Below, piece after piece: positions 23,044-34,097 of a DNA stretch of 64,000 bases. The DNA is from Lichtheimia corymbifera B2541 (Eukaryota > Mucoromycota > Mucoromycetes > Mucorales > Lichtheimiaceae). The translations under genes were made by a program, and so were the position numbers. Under the pieces are notes generated by a model. That model was given only the letters and a program-made list of their open reading frames with translations, ran no database searches and was not told the origin of the DNA. Location: positions 62,001-126,000 of the forward strand of contig JNEU01001130.1 of the NCBI GenBank assembly GCA_000697475.1. Reading direction: 5' to 3'. Within the stretch, counting starts at the first letter, position 1. Each line of letters opens with the position of its first letter.

Positions 23044-24664
23044 TTATCTAATAACTTGTCTATTGGAACCTGGATCACCCATTCCCCATACCCAACGAAT
23101 ACGCCCAGAAGTACTGTATAGATATTCAAAGCGGTGATGAAGAATAAGTTCTACTGCGATCCAACAATTGGCAATGAAAAAGAGAATGCTTGCAGCCCAC
23201 AGTGAAGAAAAGGTGTTTTGACCCAGAAATTCAAGCTTATATCCAAAATGAAGCCATACACCCTAATTGCAAAATCTTTCAATACCGAAACGTATCATGG
23301 CCCTCCCTTTTTCATACCTGACTTGCTGCCCATGCAATGACAAGCATTAAGCCTTTCCATTTGAAACGAAGACCGGTGGATGGTAAGATCAAGGGTAGGA
23401 GACAAATGTACCACATGAAGTACTAGAAGAAGAAAATTTAGCTCATCCCATCACGTGTAACGCATACCTATTTACTTACTTGAGACGTGCACACCTTATT
23501 GAAAGTGACGAAGAGAAAAGTTTGAATAAAACAAGCGAAAAAGATATCCTTGGCGAATGCGATGCCTGTTATTGCGACCAAAGCCATTTGTGGCAGAAAT
23601 GCCAATAAGCCAATCACTTTGCCTGCCACCGGAGCGTCAAATGCCAGGTACATTTCATAAAACCAAAGCGAAAAGTTGTGTCGATGGTCTTTGCGAGTGA
23701 CATGATAAAAGTATGTGTGTTGTAAAAACTCGTCACCGTATCTATCGACCCAAAGTGAATAACCAGAGAAAGGGAGATATTGAATGAATGAACGCACTAC
23801 TTACAGCTGATACATGCACCAAGTCAATCCAAAAAAGACAAGTGCACTTACTGCACCAAACATGATACGTGAAGGTGTAAGAAAGAGTATGCATTGACGC
23901 AAAGCAGCACGAGAGCAAGATGTGAGGCGTTCTGACCATGTGGACTGTTCTTTTGGAATAGGCGAAGGGGCAACTGGCATTGTAGGTTGATAGTCTGTAT
24001 CATTTGTCGATTCCCCATCATGATAGAAATAGCGTTGTAGGATATAAAGACGATATTGCTGATAGGACCAAATCATGCGAGGAAATTCGATTGGATCACC
24101 ATAGCGATTGTCGAGTAAAAAAAGTAGAGGCACAGCGTAGATGACAGGATAAATCTTGAAATGAACAGCGAGACCAAAGATGGCACAAGCAGGGTAGAAA
24201 CGACGAGTCATAAAAAGATACAATGTTCCAAGCACCATGCAACCAAGTAAGGATTCAGCGTTTCCACGTGTCGAAATGTTGGCAACCATTGGATTCAATA
24301 ACCATAAGGCGTCTAACCACAAGGCCCGCTTGGATGACATTCCACGCAGTATCAGTATTTGATGAATAAGATATCCCACTAGCAAGTCTGCTAATGCAAA
24401 CAGGCATTTGCCGAACGAGTAGAATAGGAATATGTTGGGTGTGAGCAATATTGCAAGGAGTGGTGTGTATCGATACGTCGCACGAGCATAAGGTGAGTCT
24501 CCCTGAGTAACGTGTCGCGCGGCATCGGTAAAGACAACATAGTCAATGTCGGTGTATTTCACTGTCAGATTGGCGTCCTGCCATTCACCATACAACAAGA
24601 GTATAACTCGGAGAAGCGTCGCTGCGAGACACAGGTTGGCAAACGTAAACCACTTTTGACTCAT
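23044..24664 (-). CDS. GPI14: GPI mannosyltransferase I catalytic subunit (PIG-M/Gpi14)
   Basis: ER multi-pass enzyme adding the first mannose to the GPI anchor from dolichol-P-mannose. Start MSQKWFTFANLCLAAT. The catalytic loop after the first membrane helix has YTDIDYVVFTDAARHV (DxD motif) and GDSPYARATYRYTPLLA, diagnostic of PIG-M. Then come NPMVANISTRGNAES and HFKIYPVIYA. Removing introns (first at 23742-23804) gives YQLYGDEFLQHTYFYH followed by VTRKDHRHNFS, the family's second hallmark. The last exons give GLRFKWKGLMLVIAWAASQ and end GSNRQVIR with TAA at 23044. Four exons with many hydrophobic helices. A CACGTG box lies about 195 bp upstream, and GH17 lies beyond it in the same orientation. 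Confidence 0.92.
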
Positions 24665-24858
24665 TTCACTTTCACTGGCTGCATCGCTCGTCTATTCAAC
24701 CCCACATCCAAGCTCAAGTCAGTCAACCCATCGGTAGATCCTTACAATGTGAATTAACTCACCTGCTGTATACGACCTCGAGCTTAAAAGAAAACGCTCC
24801 ACAAAGGCTTCTCGCGTTTGTACAAATCATTGGGTCAACTCCGCATATGCCATCCACC

Positions 24859-24864
24859 CACGTG
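24859..24864. promoter_or_regulatory. CACGTG box upstream of GPI14
   Basis: CCACGTG core about 195 bp upstream of the GPI14 ATG and just beyond the 3' end of the GH17 extended frame. Confidence 0.35.
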
Positions 24865-24914
24865 ATTGCCTATCACATTAATGCTCTCACAAAACCAAGC
24901 AATGTATTATACTG

Positions 24915-25226
24915 CTACAGAAATAAAAATGGTACACTCATGCAAACTAGCACTATGAAACTAGAATAGAACTCTTGTCTACTACTAAAATATACAGTGC
25001 GTGTTGCTATTGCTTCGAGTGGTTGTTGTTGTTGTTGTGTTGCTTGAGAAGATGCGTGAATAGCTTGGGTTGTTGTTGATGGAGTTACTTTTTGAGTTGT
25101 TTGAGCTGATTGAATTGGTTCTTGAGTTGTTTGCGTTGTTTCTATCGCTTGAGTTGTTGATTGTGATGTTGATGTTGTTGTTGTTGCTGCTGCTGTTGTT
25201 GTGGTTCCCGATGCTCCAACGGATAG
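24915..25226 (-). CDS. In-frame extension of GH17: Thr/Gln-rich stalk plus GPI-signal-like tail
   Basis: Directly after the TAG of the GH17 gene, the same frame reads CTA and runs about 103 codons to a second TAG (24915). The first two thirds are Ala/Ser/Thr/Gln-rich (GASGTTTTAAATTTSTSQ, then TTQAIETTQTTQEP, then a five-Gln run), like the O-glycosylated stalk of GPI-anchored GH17 enzymes. The end, FYSSFIVLVCMSVPFLFL, is a short hydrophobic tail like a GPI-attachment signal. TAG followed by CTA is a known leaky context. Options are programmed readthrough, a recent nonsense mutation, or a base-calling error. A splice removing the stop would also remove conserved GH17 sequence. Confidence 0.6.
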   Translation of the reverse strand, partial: LSVGASGTTTTAAATTTTSTSQSTTQAIETTQTTQEPIQSAQTTQKVTPSTTTQAIHASSQATQQQQQPLEAIATRTVYFSSRQEFYSSFIVLVCMSVPFLFL

Positions 25227-26271
25227 CTAGCAGTTGGGCTGAGGAGTAAGCCCTTTCTTCAATTGATTATTGCTGTCGAGGACTCCAAATGTTCCCTCCA
25301 CGCCACTGCGATAAGGCTCATCCTTTGCTGAAAAGTAGAGAACATCAATACCATTCTGCTTGGCCTTGCAGAGAACATCTTGCATATACCTACAAATAGT
25401 AATTGTAAGTAATGACGACACCATCACAGTATGTAGCAGCAGTGATCTTCTTACTTGTTTTCGTTTTCAATCGAGGGGACCGATGCTTCAAAGTTATCAC
25501 CACCGGAGGGCCAACCAGTCTCGGAGATTTTGACGTCCTTGTTGCCAACGGTTTGCTTCACCTGGTGATAATGATCCATCAAGGTGTCAGCTGCATTGTT
25601 GATATCAACGCCCTCCCAGTATGGGAATGCATTCCTATGATAAAGAAAATATATAAGCCTATGCATACACACGCATGATTCAGAACCACTTACATCATGA
25701 CAAAGTCGACCTCATTGAAAATCTGGGGGAAGATCTTGTAGTATACATCTGCAAAAGTCACCTTGATACCCTTGGGACCCACGACATCCTTGACTTGCTT
25801 AATCCAATTGGCATACGTGTTGATATCTGCATCACCACGGTAGAGGACTTCAGATCCCACAATAACGGCATCCACGTTGCTAAGATCCCTGTTATTCACA
25901 AGCTGCTTTAATGCTTGGATTTCGAGATCAAATGTGTCCTGTCGATCAATCCACATGCCCAAATATAGATTCATTCCAAGTGCTTGGGTCGCTTCGACAG
26001 CCATATCGGCTAATGTTTATAATAAACAAATCGTTAGGCTATGTATCGTCATATGACAAGCTTGCTTTTTCATACCTTGGTTGCAGACATGCAATGCAAA
26101 TGTTCTCACACGGTTGGTGTATTTCTGAATGGCACCAAAATCTTGCTTGAGCTTATCCACATTGGGACAGCTACCTTCGTTTACACCATAATTCAAGCCA
26201 TAAAAGTTATTTGCTGCTTGTGTCACAGCTGCAGCAACCAAGCCCAAAGTCGTGTATAGTGCAAACTTCAT
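25227..26271 (-). CDS. Secreted GH17 family glucan endo-1,3-beta-glucosidase
   Basis: Cell-wall beta-1,3-glucanase or transglucosylase. The ATG at 26271 gives a classic signal peptide (MKFALYTTLGLVAAAVTQA) followed by ANNFYGLNYGVNEGSCP, the mature GH17 start. Acid/base Glu sits in IVGSEVLYRGD and the nucleophile in ISETGWPSGG. VDFVMM/NAFPYWEGVDI matches the NxxPYW block. Four exons with short introns. The C-terminus ends LTPQPNC at a TAG (25227-25229). The frame then continues for about 104 codons to 24915 with a Thr/Gln/Ala-rich stalk and hydrophobic end (separate feature). An in-frame Met 7 codons further upstream is possible but weakens the signal peptide. A TATA-like TATAAA lies near 26331-26337. 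Confidence 0.9.
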
Positions 26272-26330
26272 TATGATACGTAGAGAGAACAAGCGATGAT
26301 AGTGATAATGGGTACTACAATGCTTGCCAA

Positions 26331-26337
26331 TTTATAT
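26331..26337 (-). promoter_or_regulatory. TATA-like element of the GH17 gene
   Basis: TATAAA-type sequence on the minus strand about 60 bp upstream of the GH17 start codon. Confidence 0.35.
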
Positions 26338-26938
26338 TTGTTAGGTCGGGGAAACATGAACCGGGGGTTTCATGCGCAATAGTAACAGGGGATGAAAAAG
26401 CATGTCTGGAACCTTTTTGCAAATTTTCGCTCTGGAAAAAAATGGTCGACAAAGAACACCCAGCAATCGCATGCTTGCATATATTTAGGAAATGGTTATA
26501 TTTGGAGAGGCATGGTTTTTAATGTATGGCGTCTCGTTCTTTAGGAATGATGATCTCGAAAATTATGGATGGGCAACCGTTGGCATGGACACACATCATC
26601 ATGGGTGGTACAATATAAGAGTGTCCAACAACAACAACGCCATCAGCAGCGGGTTTCCATGCATGAAACGTTATCAGCGTGAATGTCTTTAAATAGCTCA
26701 GTTTTGAAACAATCTCACAGAAGAAATGGAAAACACAAAAGTTGCCAAGAACACCATGGATGAGGCAATGCTGGTTTCAATATCAGTAAATCACGTGATC
26801 CTTTATTGGGTGTGGAGGTACAGCTACACTAAAGCACCGAAAGCTTGTTTTTTGTGACTGACTGACGCCAAACACATGACAGGGTGCCCGTAAAAATATA
26901 CTTCTTCCAGTTCCTCCTCCCAACTCTCTTATACTAAA
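26338..26938. other. Divergent promoter region between GH17 and ACP
   Basis: About 600 bp without a supportable gene. CACGTG at 26792-26797 lies about 140 bp before the ACP start. Confidence 0.5.
26792..26797. promoter_or_regulatory. CACGTG box upstream of ACP
   Basis: ATCACGTGAT, a 10-bp perfect palindrome with the CACGTG core, about 142 bp upstream of the ACP ATG. Confidence 0.45.
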
Positions 26939-27339
26939 ATGTTCCGCCCGACTGCTCTCTTCAACGCTGCTTCGCGTGTTGCTGCCGTGCGTGCCGCCCC
27001 TACCATGACCCGCTTCTATGCTGCTGGTGCTGGTGTCTCCGTTGAAGAACGCATTATGGATGTCTTGAAGGGCTTTGACAAGGTTGATCAGAACAAGGTA
27101 AGGGACATTATAGAAAACAGGTACACGCAACGACAGCAGGATTGACTATTTGCCCATTGCAGATCTCGCTCGATGCCCACTTTGTCAATGACCTCGGCTT
27201 GGATAGCTTGGATACCGTTGAAGTTGTCATGGCAATTGAGGAAGAATTCACTGTTGAGATTCCCGACAAGGAAGCCGATGAGATCAAGTCTGCTAGACAG
27301 GCCGTAGAATATATTAACAGCCGTAAGGACGCCCACTAA
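26939..27339 (+). CDS. ACP1: Mitochondrial acyl carrier protein
   Basis: Carries acyl chains on a 4'-phosphopantetheine arm for mitochondrial fatty-acid (lipoate precursor) synthesis, and is a subunit of complex I and the Fe-S assembly machinery. Two exons (intron 27098-27162) give 111 aa. The N-terminus ([21 protein letters not shown]) is an Arg/Ala-rich mitochondrial presequence. The mature part starts near [18 protein letters not shown]; the phosphopantetheine serine is in [20 protein letters not shown], and the end is [18 protein letters not shown]. Length and motifs are complete. Confidence 0.96.
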
Positions 27340-27394
27340 GATGCAATATAATACACCTTTATACAAATATCCTTGGACGACAATTTTTTATTCG

Positions 27395-28950
27395 TTAAAC
27401 GATTTCTTCAATGACCATATCTTCATCATCCTCTTCTACTTCTTTAATCTCGCTCACTTCGGCACCCTTCTCTTCACGGATAAGCATATCCACAATGGCC
27501 TCACATTTCTCCTTGATCTTGTCATCCTTTTCTTGAGCATGCAATCGTTGGATAACTCGATATACTTGCTTTTGTCGCAAATATTCTCGACCAAACCGAG
27601 TGTGTGTCAATAACAACAAGGATTCACAGAGTAACAAGCGCAATACTGAATCAGATTCACGTTTCTATATCCATTTTCGTCCCATTGAGTATTCATGTCA
27701 CCCACCATCAATATCCCCTCTTTTTTTTTTTACCTTGTCATCATCCAACAATTGAATCTCTTCAGGGAATTGCTCAAATTCCTAATGACATTGTATGTTT
27801 AGAACACGTGATTCCATATTGAGTTGAGTGATCCTTTACCTCCATATCATATTCTTCGTTACCACAGAGTGGCAGTAAGATGAAAGGAAGAGTATTAAGC
27901 TGATCTGCATCCAAAATACGCTCATGCTGTCGCGTCTCGAAGCAGCAATTTCTATATAACCCATGGTTAGCATATATGCTTGAGCAAAGAGTAACGAAAG
28001 GATGGGGCTTACTTGATGGTAGCATCGACACCACCACGACGAATGACATTGGGATCTTCGGTAAAGATTTGGAGCTTGGTCAATGGTGCAAGCTTGTCGT
28101 GAGCTGCATTCTCCAAAAAGTAAACACGACCAGCACGGATCTAGATCCGGGATATATATCAATGGATATGAATAGATATTGAGCATATATACTTACGCCA
28201 GAAACATTAGCAAAGACGCTAGCCAAAAAGTTGAATTCAGCCTTGGGATTGTATGCTCGCTTATGGCCACGATGGAATGCCTCGACCAAATGATCCAGCA
28301 AGCGTGTCGATTCAGATAGACCGGGCAATGGCTTGGCTTCACCTTCCAAGACGCGGACGCAAGTAGGCTCGTACTTTGTCATGTTGGATAACAACATACA
28401 AGCAGCATCAGCCAATACGGAGTCGGGAATCTAGAATACGAGTTAGGGCATATATGAAATAGAATGAGACCATCATACCAAGATTAATAAACAAATATGA
28501 TGAATGAAGAACTTGTCGTCGAGCATTTCTTGGATACGTGGATCGGCTGAAAGATTGATCAAGCTCTTGATAGCTTCATGAGCAACAACCTGCCAGGTGA
28601 TTAATCAGCAAAAAGAAAGATAAAAAACATGATCAATGCATACCGTATCTTCGTGACATAATGACTTCAAATCATTGACCAAAGTATCGCGCTTGCTGAC
28701 AAGAAAGGCAAAGGTAGAAGCAGTCTTGGGGGTCAATGCTGTCAATTGCTGTACAGCAAGTGCTCGGATCTATATTGATCGCTGGGTGTCAGCCATAGTT
28801 GGGAAGACCAAGTGCTGTATCGACAAACGAATTACCTCTGTTCTTGGGTGGTGAAGGAACTCCAAAAGCTGAGGTGACAAATGAATCAGGTGTGCATGTA
28901 GTGGAATTGCTTCAAAACCTTGGCTATACCTCGACGATCTGCTGCTCCAT
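27395..28950 (-). CDS. HGH1: Hgh1 family protein (eEF2 folding co-chaperone)
   Basis: Armadillo-like chaperone that, in yeast, helps TRiC/CCT and Hsp90 fold elongation factor eEF2; cytosolic. The start at 28950 gives a 7-codon first exon (MEQQIVE), joined to LLEFLHHPRTE and then IRALAVQQLTALTPKTAS. The middle carries LADAACMLLSNMTKYEP and FNFLASVFANVSG. The C-terminal domain has the family hallmark TIKNCCFE, LPFILLPLCGNEEYDMEEFE and DDDKKREPDSVLRLLLCE, and the end is strongly acidic (EVEEDDEDMVIEEIV). Seven or more exons with 50-100 bp introns; exact borders of the small ones are inferred. Confidence 0.88.
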
Positions 28951-29235
28951 TCTCGGCGGGTTTGGTTGAGTGAACCGTGTATAGATTACACCCTTTTGAT
29001 GCAAGTCAGTCACTTGAATTTGAATTCCACAGCCGAAATAGCTTACCCTTAATTTTGCAGCAGTGCCGATGCTGGATCTCTAGTGACTGAGTTGCCATGG
29101 AAATAGTTGCCTGTTACTCTAGCAACAATAAACTACTGTACATGTATGCATATGATCCATTCGAATCTTTATTCGTTGAGAATGTATGACTGCTACTAAT
29201 ACTACTACACTATAACGATCATCATGACGCGCTAC

Positions 29236-29540
29236 TCATTGGGTTTGACCAGTACCACTGGAGGTGGTGGAAGCATGCTCTCCTTTTGACGACTGTTCGT
29301 TTCGTGCTTCATTTTTGTCAGCAGCAGACTGCATACGAGACTTTCTTGCTTGATTGGTATGAGTACGATCAGCGTGAGACTGGATACGGCTGGCATCGGC
29401 TTTTGTCGTGGTCGTTTTTTTCCCACCACCACCTCCTCCTCCTCCAGACTTTGTTCAATACAAAATTTTGAGTACATCACTACCATGATCATCATAGGTG
29501 ATTCACATACCTTTTTCGATTGTGGTTGAGATGGAGACAT
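29236..29540 (-). CDS. Small Gly/Thr-rich protein with seed-maturation (SMP)-like motif
   Basis: Two exons (intron 29449-29510, 62 bp) encode about 80 aa: MSPSQPQSKK, an eight-Gly run, then KKTTTTKADASRIQSHADR and a hydrophilic Gln/Ser/Thr-rich tail ending SGTGQTQ. The unspliced frame is less convincing, and splicing moves it into a hydrophilic one. DASRIQS followed by an Ala/Arg/Ser-rich repeat recalls the SMP/LEA-type motif of small fungal proteins tied to stress or desiccation tolerance. That likeness rests on a short motif; function is unknown. Confidence 0.55.
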
Positions 29541-29987
29541 AGTGAATTTGCAGTGAGACGAAAAGAAAAGGCTGTTGTTGATGGACTTGATTATTCAACC
29601 TCATACAAAATTGCATTGCTTTTTATACACGTATTTCAGAGCATGCTTGTTTACAACTAGTAAAGGGTTCTGGGCTCACTTATGTATGCACCATTTCCTC
29701 TTCCCACACTGTTTCCCCAACAAACCTCGGATAGAGCTAATTACATGTTAGCTGCAGGATGTGGTTGTTAACCTTACAATCCTATTCCATCATGCTGGTC
29801 GTGCAGCGAGCCCATGAATTAAAAAAAAGCTACAATTGTCTTTGAACACTAGTTGTATATTGGACTACAGCAATTTATTATTGAAGGTGTGGGTCATGTG
29901 ATCTATGCTCATCTCTCTTTGAAATTGAAGTTGGCAGGTTCCCCTCTGTAAAGCTGCCGCTCGCATATTTCTTTATCTTTTCCCGCA
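29541..29987. other. Divergent intergenic region
   Basis: About 450 bp between the small SMP-like gene and SNF8, which point away from each other, so it probably holds both promoters. No other feature seen. Confidence 0.45.
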
Positions 29988-31084
29988 ATGAGACGTCGAC
30001 AAGTTGGCATGGGGTTCGCCATGAACCGTAACAAGCTTGAGGTATGAACAACACGTGTCCATGAGTCTTGATGGCTAATGAAGGTCAGCATGCGTGTAGC
30101 GTGATTACCAGCAGGTTGGAGACGGTATTGCTGCCAAGGAGCTCGAACAGGTAAGCCAAATACACAGAGAGCAATTTTGTACAACAACAACCAACCACAT
30201 CATTAGCTAGAGAAGCAAATGGAAGTCTTCAAGACCAACCTGGAAGAGTTTGCTCGAAAACACAAAAAGGATATCCGCAAAGACCCAAAGTTTCGTGCTC
30301 ATTTTCAGCGCATGTGTACTAATATCGGTGTCGATCCCTTGGCATGTAAGTAAAAAATAGATCAGACAACGGCTTCACTAATGCTAATGAACTTTCGTAT
30401 CCACCCACAGCTAATAAGGGTTTCTGGGCCGATTTGTTGGGCGTGGGCGACTTTTATTACGAGCTGGGAATCCAAATCATTGAATGCTGCATAGCAACGC
30501 GTACACGTGATGGTGGTCTAACGGACATGAATGACTTGCGACAACGAGTGGAACGTATTCGAACCAATAGTAAAGGCAAGAAGCAGCAGGAAATTTCAGA
30601 GTAAGATCTTTTCTTTACATGGCATGTATATGACCACGGTAACTCAATACCTCTATGATAGGGATGACATTGTACGAGCAATTCGCACACTAAAACCCTT
30701 GAGTGGTGGTTTCGAGGTATTACAGATTGGATCGCATAAAATGGTTCGGTCAGTACCCAAGGAGTTGGATAAGGATCAATCGGCTCTGCTATTGCTTGCA
30801 CAGGTACGGCGACTATATGTTGCCACTACTTGCGACTTACATTCTTGTCTAGAAAACATGTTACGTGAGCGCACCCATGATACAAGCAGAATTGAAGTGG
30901 AATGATACAAGAATAAGTAATGCTTTGGTAAGTTTATATTATATGAAAACTCAAACATGTGCTTATATTTTTGGAATAGGAGCACTTATTACAAGATGGA
31001 TTATGTTGGATTGACAAGCAGGATGAATCAACATACACATATTGGATACCTAGTTACTTTCATTTGGACACAAACAATGATTAA
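29988..31084 (+). CDS. SNF8: ESCRT-II subunit Snf8/Vps22
   Basis: Subunit of the ESCRT-II complex that sorts ubiquitinated cargo into multivesicular endosomes. The start at 29988 gives [18 protein letters not shown]; splicing adds [19 protein letters not shown]. Later exons carry [64 protein letters not shown] and [20 protein letters not shown]. The winged-helix end is rebuilt across two introns as [16 protein letters not shown], then [12 protein letters not shown] and a stop at 31082. All are conserved Snf8 blocks. It converges with eIF3c with a gap of about 105 bp. A GA-rich microsatellite lies at about 31115-31150. Confidence 0.93.
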
Positions 31085-31190
31085 ACACACAATTTTATCT
31101 AAATGCAAGCGATATGAAGAGAGAGAAAGAGAGAGATAAAGAGAGAAAGTAGAAGGTGGGACAAAACGTGGGCTTTTCTTTTTACTTTAG

Positions 31191-33845
31191 TTATTGCCTA
31201 TCACGACCTGTGGTGAGAAGACGTTCATTCTGATCAACAAGATTGGCAGCCTTATCAGCGAATTGCAGAGAAAGGACCTGGAGACGGGAAGGTTCAACCC
31301 AATGAAGGATAAGGGATTGGGAGACTTGATCAAGGGAAGCGGTGAGTTCCTCATTCCAGATCATCTTGGAAACAATAGCGGAAACACGGACAACAGGCAA
31401 ATCAAACATGGCAGCAAGTTGTCGAAGGCTGATGGTCTTGTAGTAAGAAGCATAAGTAAAGAGGTATGTCCGCAAGCCTTCTTCTTGGATTTTAGTCTTG
31501 AGCATGGTCTTGATGGCTTCAGCATCGGGCATCAATGCCCAAATCTTGATGGCAAGAATATAATCACGAGCACGTTCCCATTCACCTGATGCAAGAGCCT
31601 TGGCGGCACTCATGATATGATCACGTGTATTCTCGGGTGGACCAGAGAATGCTTGACGTTCATTGTAATCCAGCAAACGACGGAAAGGACGAGAAATGGC
31701 ACGCTTATTGTTGGGACCAGCCTGTGCTTGTGCAGGAATTTCAAGAAGCATAGAGCAAGTAAGGAAAACACACTCGAGTAATTCCAAGTTGATGTGCATG
31801 TGGAAGGGAAGTTGTCGTTGACGTTCCAATTGTTCAATTTCAGGCGTTGCTTGTTGTTGACCATAACGTTGAGCTTGGAAACCTTGTGCCAAAAGTTCCT
31901 TAGCACGGCCAGTGCCTTGGATTTCTTGCAAGCAGGAGTGAGCTTCCTTGATCAATCCTTCACGGAAAGCACACAAGCCAACTTGAACCACGGTACGGTT
32001 GTACAAGATTTGAGTAGAAACATCAGCGCCATGAATGGATTCTTGCAAATGGGACATAAGCAACATGTCACGAGCAGTGTGGAAATGCTTGTGCAAAGCA
32101 TAGTGATAAATGTGGCAAAGCATAGCTCGTGTACGCAACACTGCCTTGTCGTGGTTGTAGAGGTATGTGCACAATTGGTGGATAAGTTGTTCGGGTTCCT
32201 GTGCATCCACAATGGCCGACTTTACGTAATCAGGCAACAATGATTTGGCGGCCTTTTCAATGGATTGAATGACTTGTCCAGGCTACATAATACAATGAAA
32301 TCAGCATTCCAACTCAATAAACTATTACCCATTGTCCTCCTTCTTACCTTAAAGTACAAGTGATCCAAACGACGAATGATGGTACGGGGCAAAATGGCTT
32401 CCATGTTGTTCTTCTCGGCATAAGCTTGTGTTCTCACCAAGACGGCATAGAGACCAGGCTCATCGCGCAATCGGTCAATGTAATCGGTGGTGTGAGGATC
32501 AATGCTTTGAAGCGACTTTGTAAATTCATCATCCAAACGTTCGACCAAGCTGGCAATGGAACCACGAATGTGAACGATCTCGCCTTCCTTGGGGATAACG
32601 TCATTGTCTCCATAGTCAAGTTCCTCAGCATCTTCGCGAATGACGTATTCAGGATGGGCCTCAAGAATCTCCAATACTTGATTGATTTCCTTTTCAACCT
32701 TCTTCCAGATATCCACCTGCATATGTTCAACCATGCTAAAGTTGATATCGAAACGCGAGGGAATCAAAGCCAACAAGATCATGATTTCTTGGAAAGGCGA
32801 CTTGGCAGCCTCCAAAAGCTGTTCCAAAATAGCAATCTGCTCCTTGTGATCTGTGTTCTACATGATACCCAAACATAACATGTCAACCAACCATTTGCAT
32901 ATGAATACCCCCTCATCACAAGATTACTTACACGCTTGCCACGGCTATCGAGGACTTCGCTCAATTTGGCAAAGATGGTGCCAGATGACATGGCAACTGC
33001 TGCCTTGGAAACCTTGCCGCCCTTGCCAACAGATGTGAAACCATCCAATTCCTCCTCTGCGACTTGGTTGGGAGTAGCAGCAACAAGCTTCTTCTTTTCA
33101 TTCTTCTCGTTTTGTGTGCTGACAGCTTGCTTCTCTTCCTTCTCCTCCAAGAATGCCTCGGGATCCTAGATATATCCATTGTCAGTGATACAGGTTTCCG
33201 TGACAAAATATACGATTTCTTACCTTTTTGTATTCGGCAAGTTGCTTTTCATATTGCTTTGAGATCTTTTTGATCTTTGCTTTCATGGCGTTCAAACCCT
33301 TGGCGGCAGCACCACTGGCCTTCTTTTTGTTGGGCTTCTTGTCTTGACCAGCACTGGCCAATGCCTCCTCCATATCGGCAATCACCTTGATATACACCTT
33401 GGGAAGTGGAATAGCATCGAAACCGGTGGTCATTTTGTTGACACGCATCGTAAGCTTGTCGAATTCTATCTATAGTTTTAGTTTACGTGTGCAGACGACT
33501 GTGTGGCTGATATATATGTATGTATGTACCATTGGAAATAAGACCCCAATCGTTGTTCTTTTGACCATTTTCAATGGCTTTGATAGAGTTTTGCATTTCA
33601 TCGAGCTGCTTGTCCTTTGCCGATTTGACTTGGCGTTTACGACCGAATTCCTCGTCAGAGTCCTCATCTGAGTCTGAGCCGGCACCCTTCAAGAATCGCG
33701 ATTTCTTTGGTTGTTGCTCTTGTTCGACTTCCTCCTCGGACTCCTCCTCAGAAGACGACAATTCCTCATCGGAAATGAAGGACTCATTGTCAGAAGTCTC
33801 GGAATCGGATTCGCTATCTGATGCTGAACGGAAGAAGCGGGACAT
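31191..33845 (-). CDS. NIP1: Translation initiation factor eIF3 subunit c (Nip1)
   Basis: Core scaffold subunit of eIF3, which binds the 40S subunit and eIF1/eIF5 during start-codon selection. Start MSRFFRSASDSESDSETSDNE, an acidic Ser-rich N-terminus typical of eIF3c. The eIF3C_N region includes KQLDEMQNSIKAIENGQKN and IPLPKVYIKVIADMEEAL. The middle holds EEELDGFTSVGKGGK and the pre-PCI region (EYVIREDAEELDYGD). The PCI domain lies near the end (MKTKIQEEGLRTYLFTYASYY, MFDLPVVRVSAIVSKMIWNEEL, VEPSRLQVLSLQFADKAANL), ending TTGRDRQ. Five or six exons, about 800 aa. The linker AASGAAAKGLNAMKAKIKK is Lys/Ala-rich. Confidence 0.95.
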
Positions 33846-34097
33846 TGGATGCTGCGGTTGCTGCTGTCAGTCGATTGACGGATCAGGTGTAAAAGAGCGA
33901 GAAAAAAAAAGGTGGTAGTCGCGTCACAAAATAGCAAAATTTCGGCTGGCTGTTGTTACATGTCAGCCACTCACACATTGGGCGCTGAGACAAAATCGTC
34001 CATATGCCAATGATCTTACAACTGCCTCCATAATAAAGATTTCTATTCATTGAACATGTTGTCTTTTATTGTGAAATATATACAAAAAATGAAGGGA

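Noticed and set aside
25020..25226. GTT/TTG-rich tract downstream of GH17 as a plain microsatellite
   Set aside because: It is in frame with GH17 on the minus strand, is interrupted by non-repeat codons, and ends in a hydrophobic tail, so coding after readthrough explains it better.
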